Shown here one piece after another: positions 22,366 to 33,351 of a stretch of 64,000 bases of DNA; the stretch's first letter is position 1; each line of letters starts with the position of its first letter. The notes below the pieces were generated by a model. The model was not told the origin of the DNA. It saw only the letters and a program-made list of their open reading frames with translations, and searched no databases. Both the position numbers and the translations under genes were made by a program. The DNA is from Symsagittifera roscoffensis (taxonomy: Eukaryota; Xenacoelomorpha; Acoela; Convolutidae), in the NCBI RefSeq assembly GCF_963678635.1, contig NC_087064.1, positions 79,650,512-79,714,511 on the forward strand, in the 5' to 3' direction.

Positions 22366-24232
22366 GAGGCTTTCTTAATTTCCAACCGATACCCATCCGG
22401 ATACAATCTCCGATAATATTATGCTGTTTGAATCAACTAGGAAGGGTGTGTCGTCCTTCCCAAGACCCTTCCGGATTGAAGTTTAGCCTCTTATTCGACG
22501 ATTCACCCTAATGGTGAAGGGTCTTATCGCTAGCCTAATCTCGGCTCGACTAAGGTTTTCTCGTGCCTTTAGCCTTCCATTTTGTTCTAGAACAGCTCAA
22601 AATTGCCTTATTTGACCGTCACTACCTTTTGGTAGGGATGTCAGGGCTTTCCAAAATTTTTTAAATAAAACGTGAAGGGTCTACCTTCCCGAATTGGTGA
22701 AATTGCTAAAAACAATCCTAAAAAATTTTCACGCTTTACTTTTTTTAATAATTGATGTTTCTATTAGTAAGCTCAGCTAATTTTTCCCAATTCTGTGTTC
22801 TATTCGACCTAAAAATTATTGATCCGAGCTCAAAAGGCCTATACTTATCTAGTTCAATGCAAAAAATCCGATCAAAAACGCTCTAGCTGAAAGAAGTTGC
22901 GAAAAATTATGCTATTTGTACCCCTCCGGATCGATGAATCCACTAAATCAAACACGTTAAGATCGATTTCTCTGTAACCCGGAAGGTTATCGGCTGACGA
23001 GTTTTAAAACCTGTCCATTCACTAGTGGACGTTGTCTGAACAACTATTTTTACTGTCCTAAATAAAAAATTTCAAAAAATATTTATTTTAAAGTGTTCTG
23101 TCTTTCCAAAAATCACGAAAATTTGGTTTTTGGTACCGAAATAGTTGCAACCACTTCTGAACTAAACTCAACCAGTTTTGCGTATTAAACTAGCTCAGTT
23201 ACAATGTAACTCACTAATTTAGCGCTTTTTTCCATTTCAAAAAATATCGATATCTCAAAAATCGCGATTTGTGGGGGGGTTCAAAGTATCGCTATTTTGA
23301 CCCTAAAAACCGGCCCGCTTACTGTGTTTTTCACTGAAAAACGATATAGGAGAATTAATATAGGCTGTATAAGTAATAATACTAGTAATACTATACCCCT
23401 CCGGGTTTGTTCAATATCCGAATTAAGGTGCTTAACTCGGAAATTCACAGTTCGGTGAAGGGTCACTACAGTGCAGAACTGTCGAGCCCCCACAGATTAC
23501 TATCTTATTTTTTGTACCATAAGGGATACAAAACTTGTTAACGATACCCAACAGTCGACTGTTGCTGTCGTTGAGCCCCCTCTTGTCACTCCTTGTACTG
23601 CTTGCCGGATCAGTCTTCCCACTAATCCCGAGACCCTTCCGGATTGAGCGCAAATCAGCATACCCTTCCAGATTGAGCGCAAATTAGCTTTAACGTGCTT
23701 AAATACTCAAATAACCCTACAGTACAAGCCTCAAAAACGGGCCACAAAAATGATCGTAACAATCCTGATTGATATAAATGCCTGTAACAACAATATATCT
23801 ATCAACAACAATTGGGAGGGTAGGATCACATCTTGTCTGGGGGGGGATAATTTCTACTGATTTTCTACTGTTTTTGGTTTTTTCGGTTATTTTTTTATGT
23901 TTTTTATTTTTCTTGGGTACTATACTACTTTTTGTTCGGTTTCTTATATATCTTTAAGTGTTTTTGATCACTAACCTCTCAGGGAACGAGGGGACGGCCG
24001 ATCCCCCCACCCTTCCTGGAACGTGAATTTTTGGTCTTAACTGGTTTAAAAAGCTATTCACGGTAATCCGGAAGGCTTCCGCGTTCCGAACTACCCTTCC
24101 GCCCCGGCGGTCAGGGCCTATTAAGGGCGTTATTATGAGCATCCGCTCGGCGCGGAGTGCTCGTTAACGGTTGTGCGTGCCCGTCATGATGATAAAAAAG
24201 AATAACACCCAGGAGCGCCATAAAGACATCTA
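22366..24232 (-). repeat. LTR-derived blocks D-F (copy 1)
   Basis: AT-rich blocks without genes. Around 22,915-23,160 the sequence aligns with 51,840-51,970 of the giant element's LTR (CCGGAT..ATGAATCCACT.AATCAA, then ..CCGGAAGG, GTTGTCTG.. and ATAGTTGCAA). It is therefore a diverged LTR in minus orientation. Small frames at 23,281-23,493 and 23,954-24,142 recur in every copy because the DNA is duplicated. They match no family and I do not treat them as genes. Homologous blocks lie at 27,036-28,964, 34,156-35,440, 39,689-41,619 and 47,009-48,994. Confidence 0.5.
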
Positions 24233-24422
24233 TGTAACATTCGCCCGGAAGTGTGACGTCACAATTCGAATTTTTAAAATTTAAGAAATTCCGAATCCTT
24301 CAGCCTTCACGATTTGACTAATTGTCTGAATAACACTGTTAATCCTCTAAAACTGCTAATTTGGAAGGTTAGCTGATAGTCCTTCGTGATTGTCTTTTCG
24401 TCAATTCTGGTCGAATGTCACA
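24233..24422 (-). repeat. 190-bp internally deleted LTR (copy 1)
   Basis: It has the same ends as the 0.9-kb LTR: TGTAACATTCG on the left and CGAATGTCACA on the right, minus orientation. It keeps the outer parts, including GACGTCA..ATTCGAATTTTT. The middle 700 bp are missing. It sits inside the LINE endonuclease region. No target duplication is clear (ACATCTA left, AACATTG right). Confidence 0.7.
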
Positions 24423-25740
24423 AACATTGCTCAACAAATTGCTTCAAAAGTAGTTCAGTATGTGGGAATTCATCTGGTCAAAATCAGCATTGCAATAACC
24501 ATATGATTTAGGGACAGTAGCTTGTCTCGTGAACGTTGGGGAAAAACTTTGAAACTTTTATTTTGTTAAGATGGCATCATGATTTGGGAGACAATTTGAT
24601 TTTTCGTCTTTGCATTTTTGCAGAAGATTACTTCGGTCTTCGAATTAACAAATAGGCAATCTAGAATTCCATATGAAGCAGTTTTAAAGTTAACTTCTTG
24701 TTGCATGTTATAATCAATCATTCGGTCAAGGAAAAGTTGAGTTTGATCACAGGTTGAGGTGTAATTGTTCCAATCAACATTCAGCATTTTGATGTCAACA
24801 TATATTATAAAGTGTTCATAATTTCGAGATAAGGTAATGATTCTGTTAAATAGTTCCAATACCTTTTCTTGGGGTATGTGATATACATTGTTCGTTGGAG
24901 ATACTGCAGGGTTGTAAAAACAAATTAGCATAATTTGACGTTCATGGAAAATAAGGGAGCATGTAACAACAGCACCTTTAATAACTTTCGTTAGAAAAAT
25001 TTCTCGAGATATTAGATAGTTTTTTAGAACTCAGCCGTGCAATTAGAACTCCGCCGTGCTTTGTAACATAAATAATATATTCGCGGTCTGATCTAAAAAC
25101 TGAGTAATTAGGAAGGAAGAGTTCATTGTCAAAGAATTGGTGAGAAAGCCAGGTTTCTGTAATCATAAAGAAGTCAGGACCTAGAAGAATTGTAATGTTC
25201 AAAAAATGAATGCAATTTTCGCGATTGATAAGGCTTCGGACGTTAAAAAGGAAACAATCGATATGTTCAGTTGTTTGGGTTGTATCTTCGAGTCAATTGG
25301 AGCAGTCAATTTCGCGCCCTTCGTATAACAATTTCAGATTGTAACTTTTCTCACATAGTTCTGTTCTGTAATAAGTTTATAGCGCTTTGTGAGTATTTGA
25401 CGTTTTTTCAGCTGTTCTTCTTTGTCTAACGATCGACTTATGAAAACGTTAGTGTTGGTTTCATGATTGAACTGGCGAATTCGGTGAGCACTTGCTAGTA
25501 GTTTTTTGACAGTCCACGAGTTACTAAAGCTGACTAGAATTGATCTCGCTTTTCCATTTGGATCATCACAGTTTCCAATCCTTCTAATGTTGGTTACAGG
25601 TTTTGTTTAGCATTTTGAAAGATCTTTATTAAGTTTATAATGTGGCAGCCAAGTTTGTTTCAGATGTTTCAATTTTTTTGCAAGTTTTATATTTTTACAA
25701 AAAACGGTTTTTAAGTTTTTTTCAGCATTTCAATTGTCTT
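24423..25740 (-). pseudogene. LINE ORF1 end and ORF2 endonuclease (copy 1)
   Basis: On the minus strand this is the 5' part of a CR1/Jockey-like LINE. From about 25,740 down is the end of ORF1 (IRRIGNCDDPNGKARSILVS, then a basic region with DKEEQLKKRQ). Then comes the APE-type endonuclease of ORF2: GPDFFMITETWL at about 25,165, an RSDRE segment, GGVLIARL at about 25,035, the MLICFYNP strand, VDIKMLNVDW (the usual GDFN-type Asp strand, here VDI) and SYGILDCLFVN. Frames are broken near 24,950 and 25,230. It ends at the 190-bp LTR. There is no RT part. Confidence 0.7.
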
Positions 25741-25767
25741 TTCATATGTTGCTTATCATAATCATTC

Positions 25768-25812
25768 ATTTTGTATCGCAAACGATGCGAAGCTCTGCTT
25801 GCGATACAAAAT
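25768..25812. repeat. Perfect 14-bp inverted repeat hairpin (copy 1)
   Basis: ATTTTGTATCGCAA, a 17-nt loop, then TTGCGATACAAAAT. Repeated at 30,969-31,013, 36,976-37,020 and 43,624-43,668 with both stems unchanged. In the 30,969 copy one loop base differs. Confidence 0.75.
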
Positions 25813-26245
25813 TGGCTTATGTGTTTCGCCTTTGTATGGACCACTTTAGTCCAGTTATGCTCGAGATAAGGCGATTGATTGAGTTAAGTTCACACTGTCT
25901 AACGAAAACTTATAATTACTAGATGTTTCGAACACTGTTCTTGACGACGTTCGCCTGTTTTGGGTATTTAGAGACCTGGCCATGGGGGCGTTTCAATTTC
26001 TATCTAGAATGGGGGTGCGGGTATTTTGGTAGTAGTCTTTAAGCTATAACGATCCTAAAGTTCCATTTCCAAAGCGAACCACGAATTGGCTCTGGCAAAT
26101 TGAGGTTTAAAAGCACAAGAGACAGTGTCCCTGGCCATTGGCTATATGGCATATTATTCGTAATCTCATAAGACTCGAGTGAACGACTGTTAAACTTCAG
26201 CTTCTATGATTCGCTTTTCAGCAAAAACACTAAACTCTTTTTCAG

Positions 26246-26538
26246 GTCTACGCTTTGAACCTCTAATGGTTTTAAATTTCATTGATGACGTTGAAAGAAA
26301 AGACGAACAAAGCAAACGATTGTCTTTCTACAAAGAGTATTTCTATGAAAAACGTATGTGTTTTGTACTTTTAGTTGGTTGCAGTACAATAGTCGAACTT
26401 GTATATAAAGAAAGAGTTTTCCCTGCGTGGTGCTGCACCAAACAGACAAAGCTTGAAGGGAGTAATTTTCTCAGGTGGGCCTCTATTGCACCCACCGAGT
26501 CCTGTGTTACCTATCTGCCTTCAGACTGCCCGAGCTAG
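26246..26538 (+). pseudogene. Truncated exon fused to repeat block B (unit 1)
   Basis: The first 85-95 bases of the exon (from acceptor AG 26,244-26,245) are joined within a shared AAGARTATTTC to block B. This makes a chimeric frame ending ...YLPSDCPS at 26,538. The same fusion occurs at 37,484-37,776 and 50,407-50,699. The block B part (MCFVLLVG..STIVELVYKE) is also present without the exon at 21,680, 33,675, 39,032 and 46,363. It is repeat DNA, probably not a gene. Confidence 0.5.
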
Positions 26539-26794
26539 AGCTACTAAAATCCTCAGGGCAATCTTTTCTCAAAAACGTTTTGACTTTCAGTCCACACTAA
26601 TGAGTTACACACTCTTGATCAATTTAGACTTAGTGTCGCGAATGTCCGAGTTCAGACCTGCTTTGTTTTGATTCTGTTTTTTTTACAAAAGGCAAGTTAC
26701 CAGTGCAGTCACTGGATCCCAGCCTATCTCTTAATAACCTAATACCTTCAACTACTTTCTTTTCTGTTGTCTTTTCTTAAGTTTTGACAAAATA

Positions 26795-27035
26795 ATACCC
26801 CTCCGGATTGGCAAGATTGTGACCCCTCCGGATTGACAAATATCGGACCCCAACGGATTGGTAAAATTTCGACCCTTCCGGATTGGGGCCCCTCCTGTTT
26901 TTTAAAAATTCACACCCCTCCAGATTGGGACCCCTCCGGATCTGTGAAAATATCGACCCTCCGGATTGGGACCCCTCCGTATTTGTAAAAATTTAGACCC
27001 CTCCGGATTGGGACCCCTCCGGGTTTGTAAAGATG
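26795..27035. repeat. CCCCTCCGGATTGG-type satellite (copy 2)
   Basis: Same unit order as 22,110-22,365 with a few base changes. It lies in subunit 2 of the first period. Confidence 0.75.
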
Positions 27036-28964
27036 GCTTCTCAGAGGCTTTCTTAATTTCCAACCGATACCCATCCGAATACAATCTCCGATGCTATTAT
27101 GCTGTTTGAATCAACTAGGAAGGGTGTGTCGTCCTTCCCAAGACCCTTCCGGATTGAAGTTAAGCCTCTTATTCGACGATTCACCCTAACGGTGAAGGGT
27201 CTTATCGCTAGCCTAATCTCGGCTCGACTAAGGTTTTCTCGTGCCTTTAGCCTTCCATTTTCTTCTAGAACAGCTCAAAATTGCCTTATTTGACCGTCAC
27301 TACCTTTTGGTAGGGGTGTCAGGGCTTTCCAAATTTTTTTTTATAAAACGTGAAGGGTCTACCTTCCCGAATTGGTGAAATTGCTAAAAACAATCCTAAA
27401 AAATTTTCACGCTTCCTTTTTTTATGATTGATATTTCTTTTAGTAAGCTCAGCTAATTGCGGATCTAATGGTACCAAGATCAACTGGATCTGTCCAGTAA
27501 TTTCAAAGTTATTAATCAAAACGCGTTTTTTCTAAAGTCAAAAAATTTCTCTCTTATAGGTTCCGCCTAACTTTTTTCCCAATTCTGTTCTATTCGACAC
27601 AAAAATTATTGATCCGATCTCAAAAGGCCTATATTCTTCTAGTTTAATGCAAAAAACCCGATCTAAAACGCTCTAATTGAAAAAATTATGCTATTTGTAC
27701 CCCTCCGGATTGATGAATCCACTAAATCAAACAGGTTAAGTTCGATTTATCTGTAACCCGGAAGGTTATTGGCAAACGAATTTTAAAACCTGTCCATTCA
27801 CTAGTGGACGTTGTCTGAACAACTATTTTTAGTGTCCTAAATCAAAAATTTCAAAAAAAAATGTTTTTTTTTATAGTGTTCTGTCTTTCCAAAAATCACG
27901 AAAATTTGGTTTTTGGTACCGAAATAGTTGCAACCACTTCTGAATTAAACTCAACCGGTTCTGCCAATTAAACTAGCTCAGTTACGATGTAACTCACTAA
28001 TTTAGCGCTTTTTTCCATTTCAAAAAATATCGATATCTCAAAAATCGCGATTTGTGGGGGGATTAAAATACCGCTATTTTGACCCTAAAAACCGGCCCGC
28101 TTACTGTGTTTTTCACTGAAAAACGATATAGGAGTATTAAAATAGGCTGTATAAGTAATAATAAAAATAATACTATACCCCTCCGGGTTTGTTCAATATC
28201 CAAATTAAGGTGCTTAACTCGGAAATTCACAGTTCGGTGAAGGGTCACTACAGTGCAGCGTTGTCGAGCCCCCCACAGATTACTATCTTATTTTTTGTAC
28301 CAAAAGGGATACAAAACTTGTTAACGATACCCAACAGTCGACTGTTGCTGTCGTTGAGCCCCCTCTTGTCACTCCTTGTACTGCTTGCCGGATCAGTCTT
28401 CCCACTAATCCCGAGACCCTTCTGGATTGAGCGCAAATCAGCAGACCCTTCCGGATTGAGCGCAAATTAGCACAAACGGGCCACAAAAATGATCGTAACG
28501 ATCCTGATTGATATAAATGCCTGTAACAACAATTTATCTATCAACAACAAACGGGAGGGTCGGATCACATCTTGTCTGGGGGGATGATTTCTTTTGATTT
28601 TTTTTTACTGTTTTTGGTTTTTTCGGTTATTTTTTTAATGTTTTTTTTCTTGGGTACTATACTACTTTTGTTCGGTTTCTTATTTATCTTTAAGTGTTTT
28701 TGGTCACTAACTTCTCAGGAAGCGAGGGGACGGCCGATCCCCCCACCCTTCCTGGAACGTGAATTTTCGGTCTTAACTAGTTTAAAAAGCTATTCACGGT
28801 AATCCGGAAGGCTTCCGCGTTCCGAACTACCCTTCCGCCCCGGCGGTCAGGGCCTATTAAGGGCGTTATTATGAGCATCCGCTCGGCGCGGAGTGCTCGT
28901 TAACGGTTGTGCCGGTCATGATGATAAAAAAGAATAACACCCAGGAGCGCCATAAAGACATCTA

Positions 28965-29154
28965 TGTAACATTCGCCAGGAAGTGTGACGTCACAATTCG
29001 AATTTTTAAAATTTACAAAATTCCGAATCCTTCAGCCTTCACGATTTGACTAATTGTCTGAATAACACTGTTAATCCTCTAAAACTGCTAATTCGGAAGG
29101 TTAGCTGATAGTCCTTCGTGATTGTCTTTTCGTCAATTCTGGTCGAATGTCACA
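28965..29154 (-). repeat. 190-bp internally deleted LTR (copy 2)
   Basis: Same length and ends as 24,233-24,422. It has CCAGGAAG in place of CCCGGAAG near its left end, shared with copy 4. Confidence 0.7.
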
Positions 29155-30920
29155 AACATTGCTCAACAAATTGCTTCAAAAGGTAGTTCAGTATGTGGAA
29201 ATTCATCTGGTCAAAATCAGCATTGCAATAACCATATGATTTAGGGACAGTAGCTTGTCTCGTGAACGTTGGGGAAAAACTTTGAAACTTTAATTTTGTT
29301 AAGATGGCATCATGATTTGGGAGACAATTTAATTTTTCGTCTTTGCATTTTTTGCAGAAGACTACTTCGGTCTTCGAATTAACAAATAGGCGATCTAGAA
29401 TTCCATATGAAGCAGTTTTAAAGTTAACTTCTTGTTGCATGTTATAATCGATCATTCGGTCAAGGAAAAATTGAGTTTGATCACAGGTTGAGGAGTAACT
29501 GTTCCAATCAACATTCAGCTTTTTGATGTCAACATATATTATAAAGTGTTCATAATTTCGAGATATGGTAATGATTCCGTTAAATAGCTCCAATACTTTT
29601 TCTTGGGGTATGTGATTAATATTGTTCGATTACGTCTCAAATGGCATAATTCCCAAATGGCATAAAAATGAAAAATTCCCCAATTGGAATAAATTTAATG
29701 CAACAGTTGCTTTGGAAAATCGAGAAAAATTTTTTCCTGAACAATGTGAGAAAATTAATCAAATTGTCAATTCAAATGTTGATTGACATTTTATCGTGAA
29801 AAACTTGTAGAATTTTTTATCAAAAGCAAGAAGCATAAGCTTGGGATTATTAATAAGCTGCTTGTGGTCAATTTTTTTTTGACAAATCTGTTGCTTAAAT
29901 TTGTTTGGAAGCAATTAATTCCAAATCTTGTTCACATGCTTTCGTTCTTGACAAAATGATAGAAATAAAAATTGATAGAAAACGTTTAAATTACAATGAA
30001 AACTTGAAGTTTATGCCATTTGGGAAAAGTTTCCATTTTTATGCCATTTGGGAATTATGCCATTTGGGAAGTTACCTATTGTTCGTTGGAGATACTGCAG
30101 GGTTGTAAAAGCAAACTAGCATAATTTGACGTTCATTGAAAATAAGGGAGCATGCAACAACAGTACCTTTAATATCTTTCGTTAGAAACATTTCTCGAGA
30201 TATTAGATAGTTTCTTAGAACTCCGCCGTGCAATTAGAACTCCGCCGTGCTTTGTAACATAATTAATATATTCGCGGTCTGATCTAAAAATTGAGTAATT
30301 AGGAAGGAAGAGTTCATTGTCAAAGAATTGGGGATAAAGCCAGGTTTCTGTAATCATAAAGAAGTCAGGACCTAGAAGAATTGTAATGTTCAAAACGTGA
30401 ATGCGTTTTTCGCGATTGATAAGGCTTCGGACGTTAAAAAGGAAACAATCGATATGTTCAGTTGTTCGGGTTGTATCTTCGACTCAATTGGATCAGTCAA
30501 TTTCGCGCCCTTCGTTTGTCAATTTAAGATTGTAACTTTTGAACTTTTCTTTCACATAGTTCTGTTCTGTAATCAGTTTATAGCGCTTGGTGAGTATTTG
30601 ACGTTTTTTCAGCTGTTCTTCTTTGTTTAACGATCGACTTATGAAAATGTTAGTGTTGGTTTCACGATTGAACTGGCGAATTTGGTGAGCACTTGCTAGT
30701 AGTTTTTTGACAGTCCACGAGTTACTAAAGCTGACTAGAATTGACCTCGCTTTTCCATTTGGATCGTCACAGTTTCCAATCCTTCTAATGTTGGTTACAG
30801 GTTTTGCTTAGCATTTTGAAAGATCTTTATTAAGTTTATAATGTGGCAGCCAAGTTTGTTTCAGATGTTTCAATTGTTTTGCAAGTTTTATATTTTTAGA
30901 AAAAACGGGTTTTAAGTTTT
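29155..30920 (-). pseudogene. LINE ORF1 end and ORF2 endonuclease (copy 2, with MITE)
   Basis: Same fragment as 24,423-25,740 but split by the MITE at 29,629-30,076. The downstream frame (29,593-29,150) is longer than in copy 1 and runs right up to the LTR (KSYGYCNADFDQMNFHILNY). That shows the endonuclease frame continued to the LTR insertion point. Confidence 0.7.
29629..30076. mobile_element. Foldback MITE, 448 bp (copy 1)
   Basis: A nonautonomous element inserted in the LINE endonuclease, flanked by the direct repeat TATTGTTCG (29,620-29,628 and 30,077-30,085). Units without it have this site once, uninterrupted (near 24,890 and 36,100). Near each end are inverted copies of a 33-bp sequence made of two CAAATGGCATAA-type units. 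The outermost 10-12 bases match poorly. It has no coding capacity. The 9-bp duplication and long inverted ends fit Mutator-like MITEs; hAT and P (8 bp) are alternatives. Confidence 0.75.
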
Positions 30921-30968
30921 TTTCAGCATTTCATTTGTCTTTTCATATGTTGCTTATCATAATCATTC

Positions 30969-31013
30969 ATTTTGTATCGCAAACGATGCGAAGCTCGGCT
31001 TGCGATACAAAAT
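30969..31013. repeat. Perfect 14-bp inverted repeat hairpin (copy 2)
   Basis: Identical stems to 25,768-25,812. One loop base differs (CTCGGC instead of CTCTGC). Confidence 0.75.
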
Positions 31014-31417
31014 TGGCTTATGTGTTTCGCTTTTGTTTGGACCACTTTAGTCCAGTTATGCTCGAGATAAGGTGATTGATTGGGTTAAGTTCAAACTGTC
31101 TAACGAAAACTTATAATTACTAGATGTTTCGAACACTGTAATTCGCTTTTCAGCGGGTATTTTGGTAGTAGTTTTTAAGCTATAACGATCCTAAAGTTCC
31201 ATTTCCAAAGCGAACCACGAATTGGCTCTGGCAAATTGAGGTTTAAAGCACAAGAGACAGTGTCCCTGGCCATTGGCTATATAGCATATTATTCGTAATC
31301 TCATAAGACTCGAGGGAACGACTGTTAAATAGGAATAGTTACTCCTAAAATCAGTAAAATTTCAGCTTCTATGATTCGCTTTTCAGCAAAAACGCCTAAC
31401 ACTAAACTCTTTTTCAG

Positions 31418-31834
31418 GTCTACGCTTTGAACCTCTGATGGTTTTAAATTTCATTGATGACGTTGAAAGAAAAGACGAACAAAGCAAACGATTGTCTTTC
31501 TACAAAGAATATTTCAATGCTCCTGATTGGAACATGGAATATGAAAAATACATCGAACGACTGAAGTTTAGACAGATGCGCAAGTTGAAAGAGCTTTCCC
31601 ATTCTCCTAGATTCTGGGAGCTAACAACAGAAAAGAAAGTTCTTAGCTCTAATAATTTTTTAGCCAATGAAAGTAATAAAAGAAGTATTGGAGTTCAATA
31701 CTCAGAAGAAGTCAGTGAATACGGCAGTAGTGAACTTGAAAAAGGAGGCAAAGTAATTTTTGAAAACAATTCTAAATTGGAAAATGTCTCAGAGAAGAAG
31801 TATCATATCAAAGCTCCCATTCATGATAATAAAG
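31418..31834 (+). CDS. Putative captured host exon, 417 nt (copy 1)
   Basis: An open block bordered by a good acceptor (ACTCTTTTTCAG, AG at 31,416-31,417) and a consensus donor (AAAG then GTGAGTAAG at 31,835). The reading frame starts two bases after the acceptor and is open throughout, leaving one base at the donor. The exon is therefore phase 1-1 and divisible by three. The product is hydrophilic and charged (FIDDVERKDEQSKRLSFYKE, then an aromatic WNMEYEKYIERLKFR segment and a Ser/Glu-rich tail). I do not recognise the family. The first Met is internal. No other exon of the gene is seen, so it may be a piece captured by the duplication. Not shown to be expressed. Confidence 0.55.
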
Positions 31835-32705
31835 GTGAGTAAGTTATTACTCTTGTGATAAGCAAGTGTATTGCAATCGGGTTCTAGGCTTTTTTCCCAT
31901 AAATAACTTTGTTCACAGGACTCATCGACTGGAGTTACCTTGGCTCATAACGTATTCAAATTTCTTGCTGTCTCCGACTCACATAGCTTGGCGGTAACGA
32001 ATACGCCTAGAAAGAAAAAGGTCTTAGGTTCAAATCTGCTAGGACTTGTTTGTTTTTCAAAAAGTGCCGTATGATTTTAAAATCAGGCCGAATCGAATAT
32101 TGCTTTTCACACTGGTTGTAATTTTACCAACTCGGTTTGTTTAAATTTCGTTTTTTTCCTCAAGTTTGTTTAGACTTAATCATTTCGGTCAATTTTATAT
32201 CCACATAGTGGCCTCTTATTTTATCGTTTGATACCCGACAAAAAATTTCGTGTTCTGAGGGAAGGCGGACTCAACTTTTTTATTAAGAATTTTTTCGACA
32301 TTAAGGGCTTCAGATGTTTTTTTTTTGTATTGTTACCGCGTGATCAATTTGGTTTCGATGCTATTTTTGATTTATATTGCCTTGGCATGTTTATTTTTCA
32401 AAACTATCTTCATTCATTTTGATAGATTGGTTGTTTGTATAGTTATAAAACATCGATATTACTTTTTTTGCTGAAGATTTTTCGGCTTAAGATTTCGCTC
32501 TCGGTGGGCGCGTGCCCATGACGCTATGAAAAGTCATAATGAGGGGGTAGGGGTCCCCGTGCGTGAATTGCATTTGGTCTTTTTTTACCCATAACCGTTT
32601 TTATGGAGTGAACGTGTTCAAAAAATCTCCGCTTTAATTTCCAGATCTTTTTGCATGCGACACTAGAGTTTGAAAATACGATTAGTTTGTTATTGCCGTT
32701 TTGTT
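31835..32705 (+). other. Intron-like block after the exon (copy 1)
   Basis: AT-rich sequence that begins with the donor GTGAGT and has no long plausible frame. It contains a tRNA-like pair of Pol III boxes at 31,984-32,037. It ends abruptly in gag sequence at 32,706. The same block with the same end is at 44,556-45,427. Confidence 0.5.
31984..32037 (+). repeat. tRNA-like A and B boxes (possible SINE head)
   Basis: TAGCTTGGCGGTAACG (31,984-31,999) resembles a Pol III A box. GGTTCAAATCT (32,027-32,037) resembles a B box. Their spacing of 43 bp is normal for tRNA genes and tRNA-derived SINEs. Acceptor and T-arm pairing is poor, so it is not a functional tRNA. The copy at 44,705-44,758 has one change in the A box. 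Confidence 0.35.
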
Positions 32706-33351
32706 ACTCACAAAGTCTCTTGACTGGCCTGATGTGTTTGTGGTTTTGCTTATTGTCCTCACTACACCAAATTAGTCCATGGTACCAGTCCCTCTGTCGG
32801 TGTATGCTTCATTCTCCTGAGTCGAACTATTGAGGCTGACCTGAGATCCAAAGTCAGCTTGCTCTTCATCGTCCTCTTCTTCTTCCTGGGATTCACCTTC
32901 ATCGCCTGTACCCACTCCCATGGTGATTGGAAAGGTGTTTCCAAAAGTGTTCTTCACTCTTTCTGAAAACGATGAGGATGTTGCCTGTTTCTCCGTCACG
33001 CCTGCCATCATGGTATTGTCTGTGGGAGATCTTCTAGTTGCCACAATTTCAGTAGAGATTAGATTCGCTCGCGAGCCTTCTGTTTCCTCTCCCCTCCGGT
33101 CCATGTTTTTTCTGATTCTCATCCATGGCCTGGTCCGGATGGACCTCCTTTTCTAGCATTCCATTTCGCTCTTCTGAGGACTTTTGACTCCTGGTCTCAA
33201 CCCTTTTGCCTGAAACCGTCTCCCCATTATCGGTCCGGGTTCGTGTGATCCTTTCCACAAAAGGGTCGATCATTGCTCTTCTCTGTTTCTCAGGTATGAA
33301 TTTCCTGGAGCTATCACCTAGCTTAGGTATCCTTGACTTGTCTAGACTCAT
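32706..33351 (-). pseudogene. Gag N-terminus without the LINE insertion (copy 2)
   Basis: ATG at 33,349-33,351 (MSLDKSRIPK). After the shared frame switch, a continuous frame from 33,122 reads through the site where copy 1 has the LINE insertion, here an acidic EEEEDDEE stretch, into MDQFGVVRTISK. It ends at the duplication junction at 32,706. It gives the pre-insertion structure of gag. Confidence 0.65.

Larger units (their letters stand above)
20937..32705. repeat. Higher-order tandem repeat, unit 1 (about 11.8 kb)
   Basis: The first period runs: gag N-terminus and leader; block B (21,660-22,100); satellite (22,110-22,365); LTR-derived block D-F (22,366-24,230); 190-bp LTR; LINE fragment; truncated exon joined to block B again at about 26,335; then the second subunit with the same order, a MITE, a full exon and a trailing intron-like block up to 32,705. 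The next period starts with gag at 32,706. Subunit 1 of this period resembles subunit 1 of the next more than its own subunit 2, the mark of a higher-order repeat. Confidence 0.75.

Noticed and set aside
31984-32054. Functional tRNA gene
   Set aside because: A and B boxes are recognisable, but acceptor stem and T stem do not pair.
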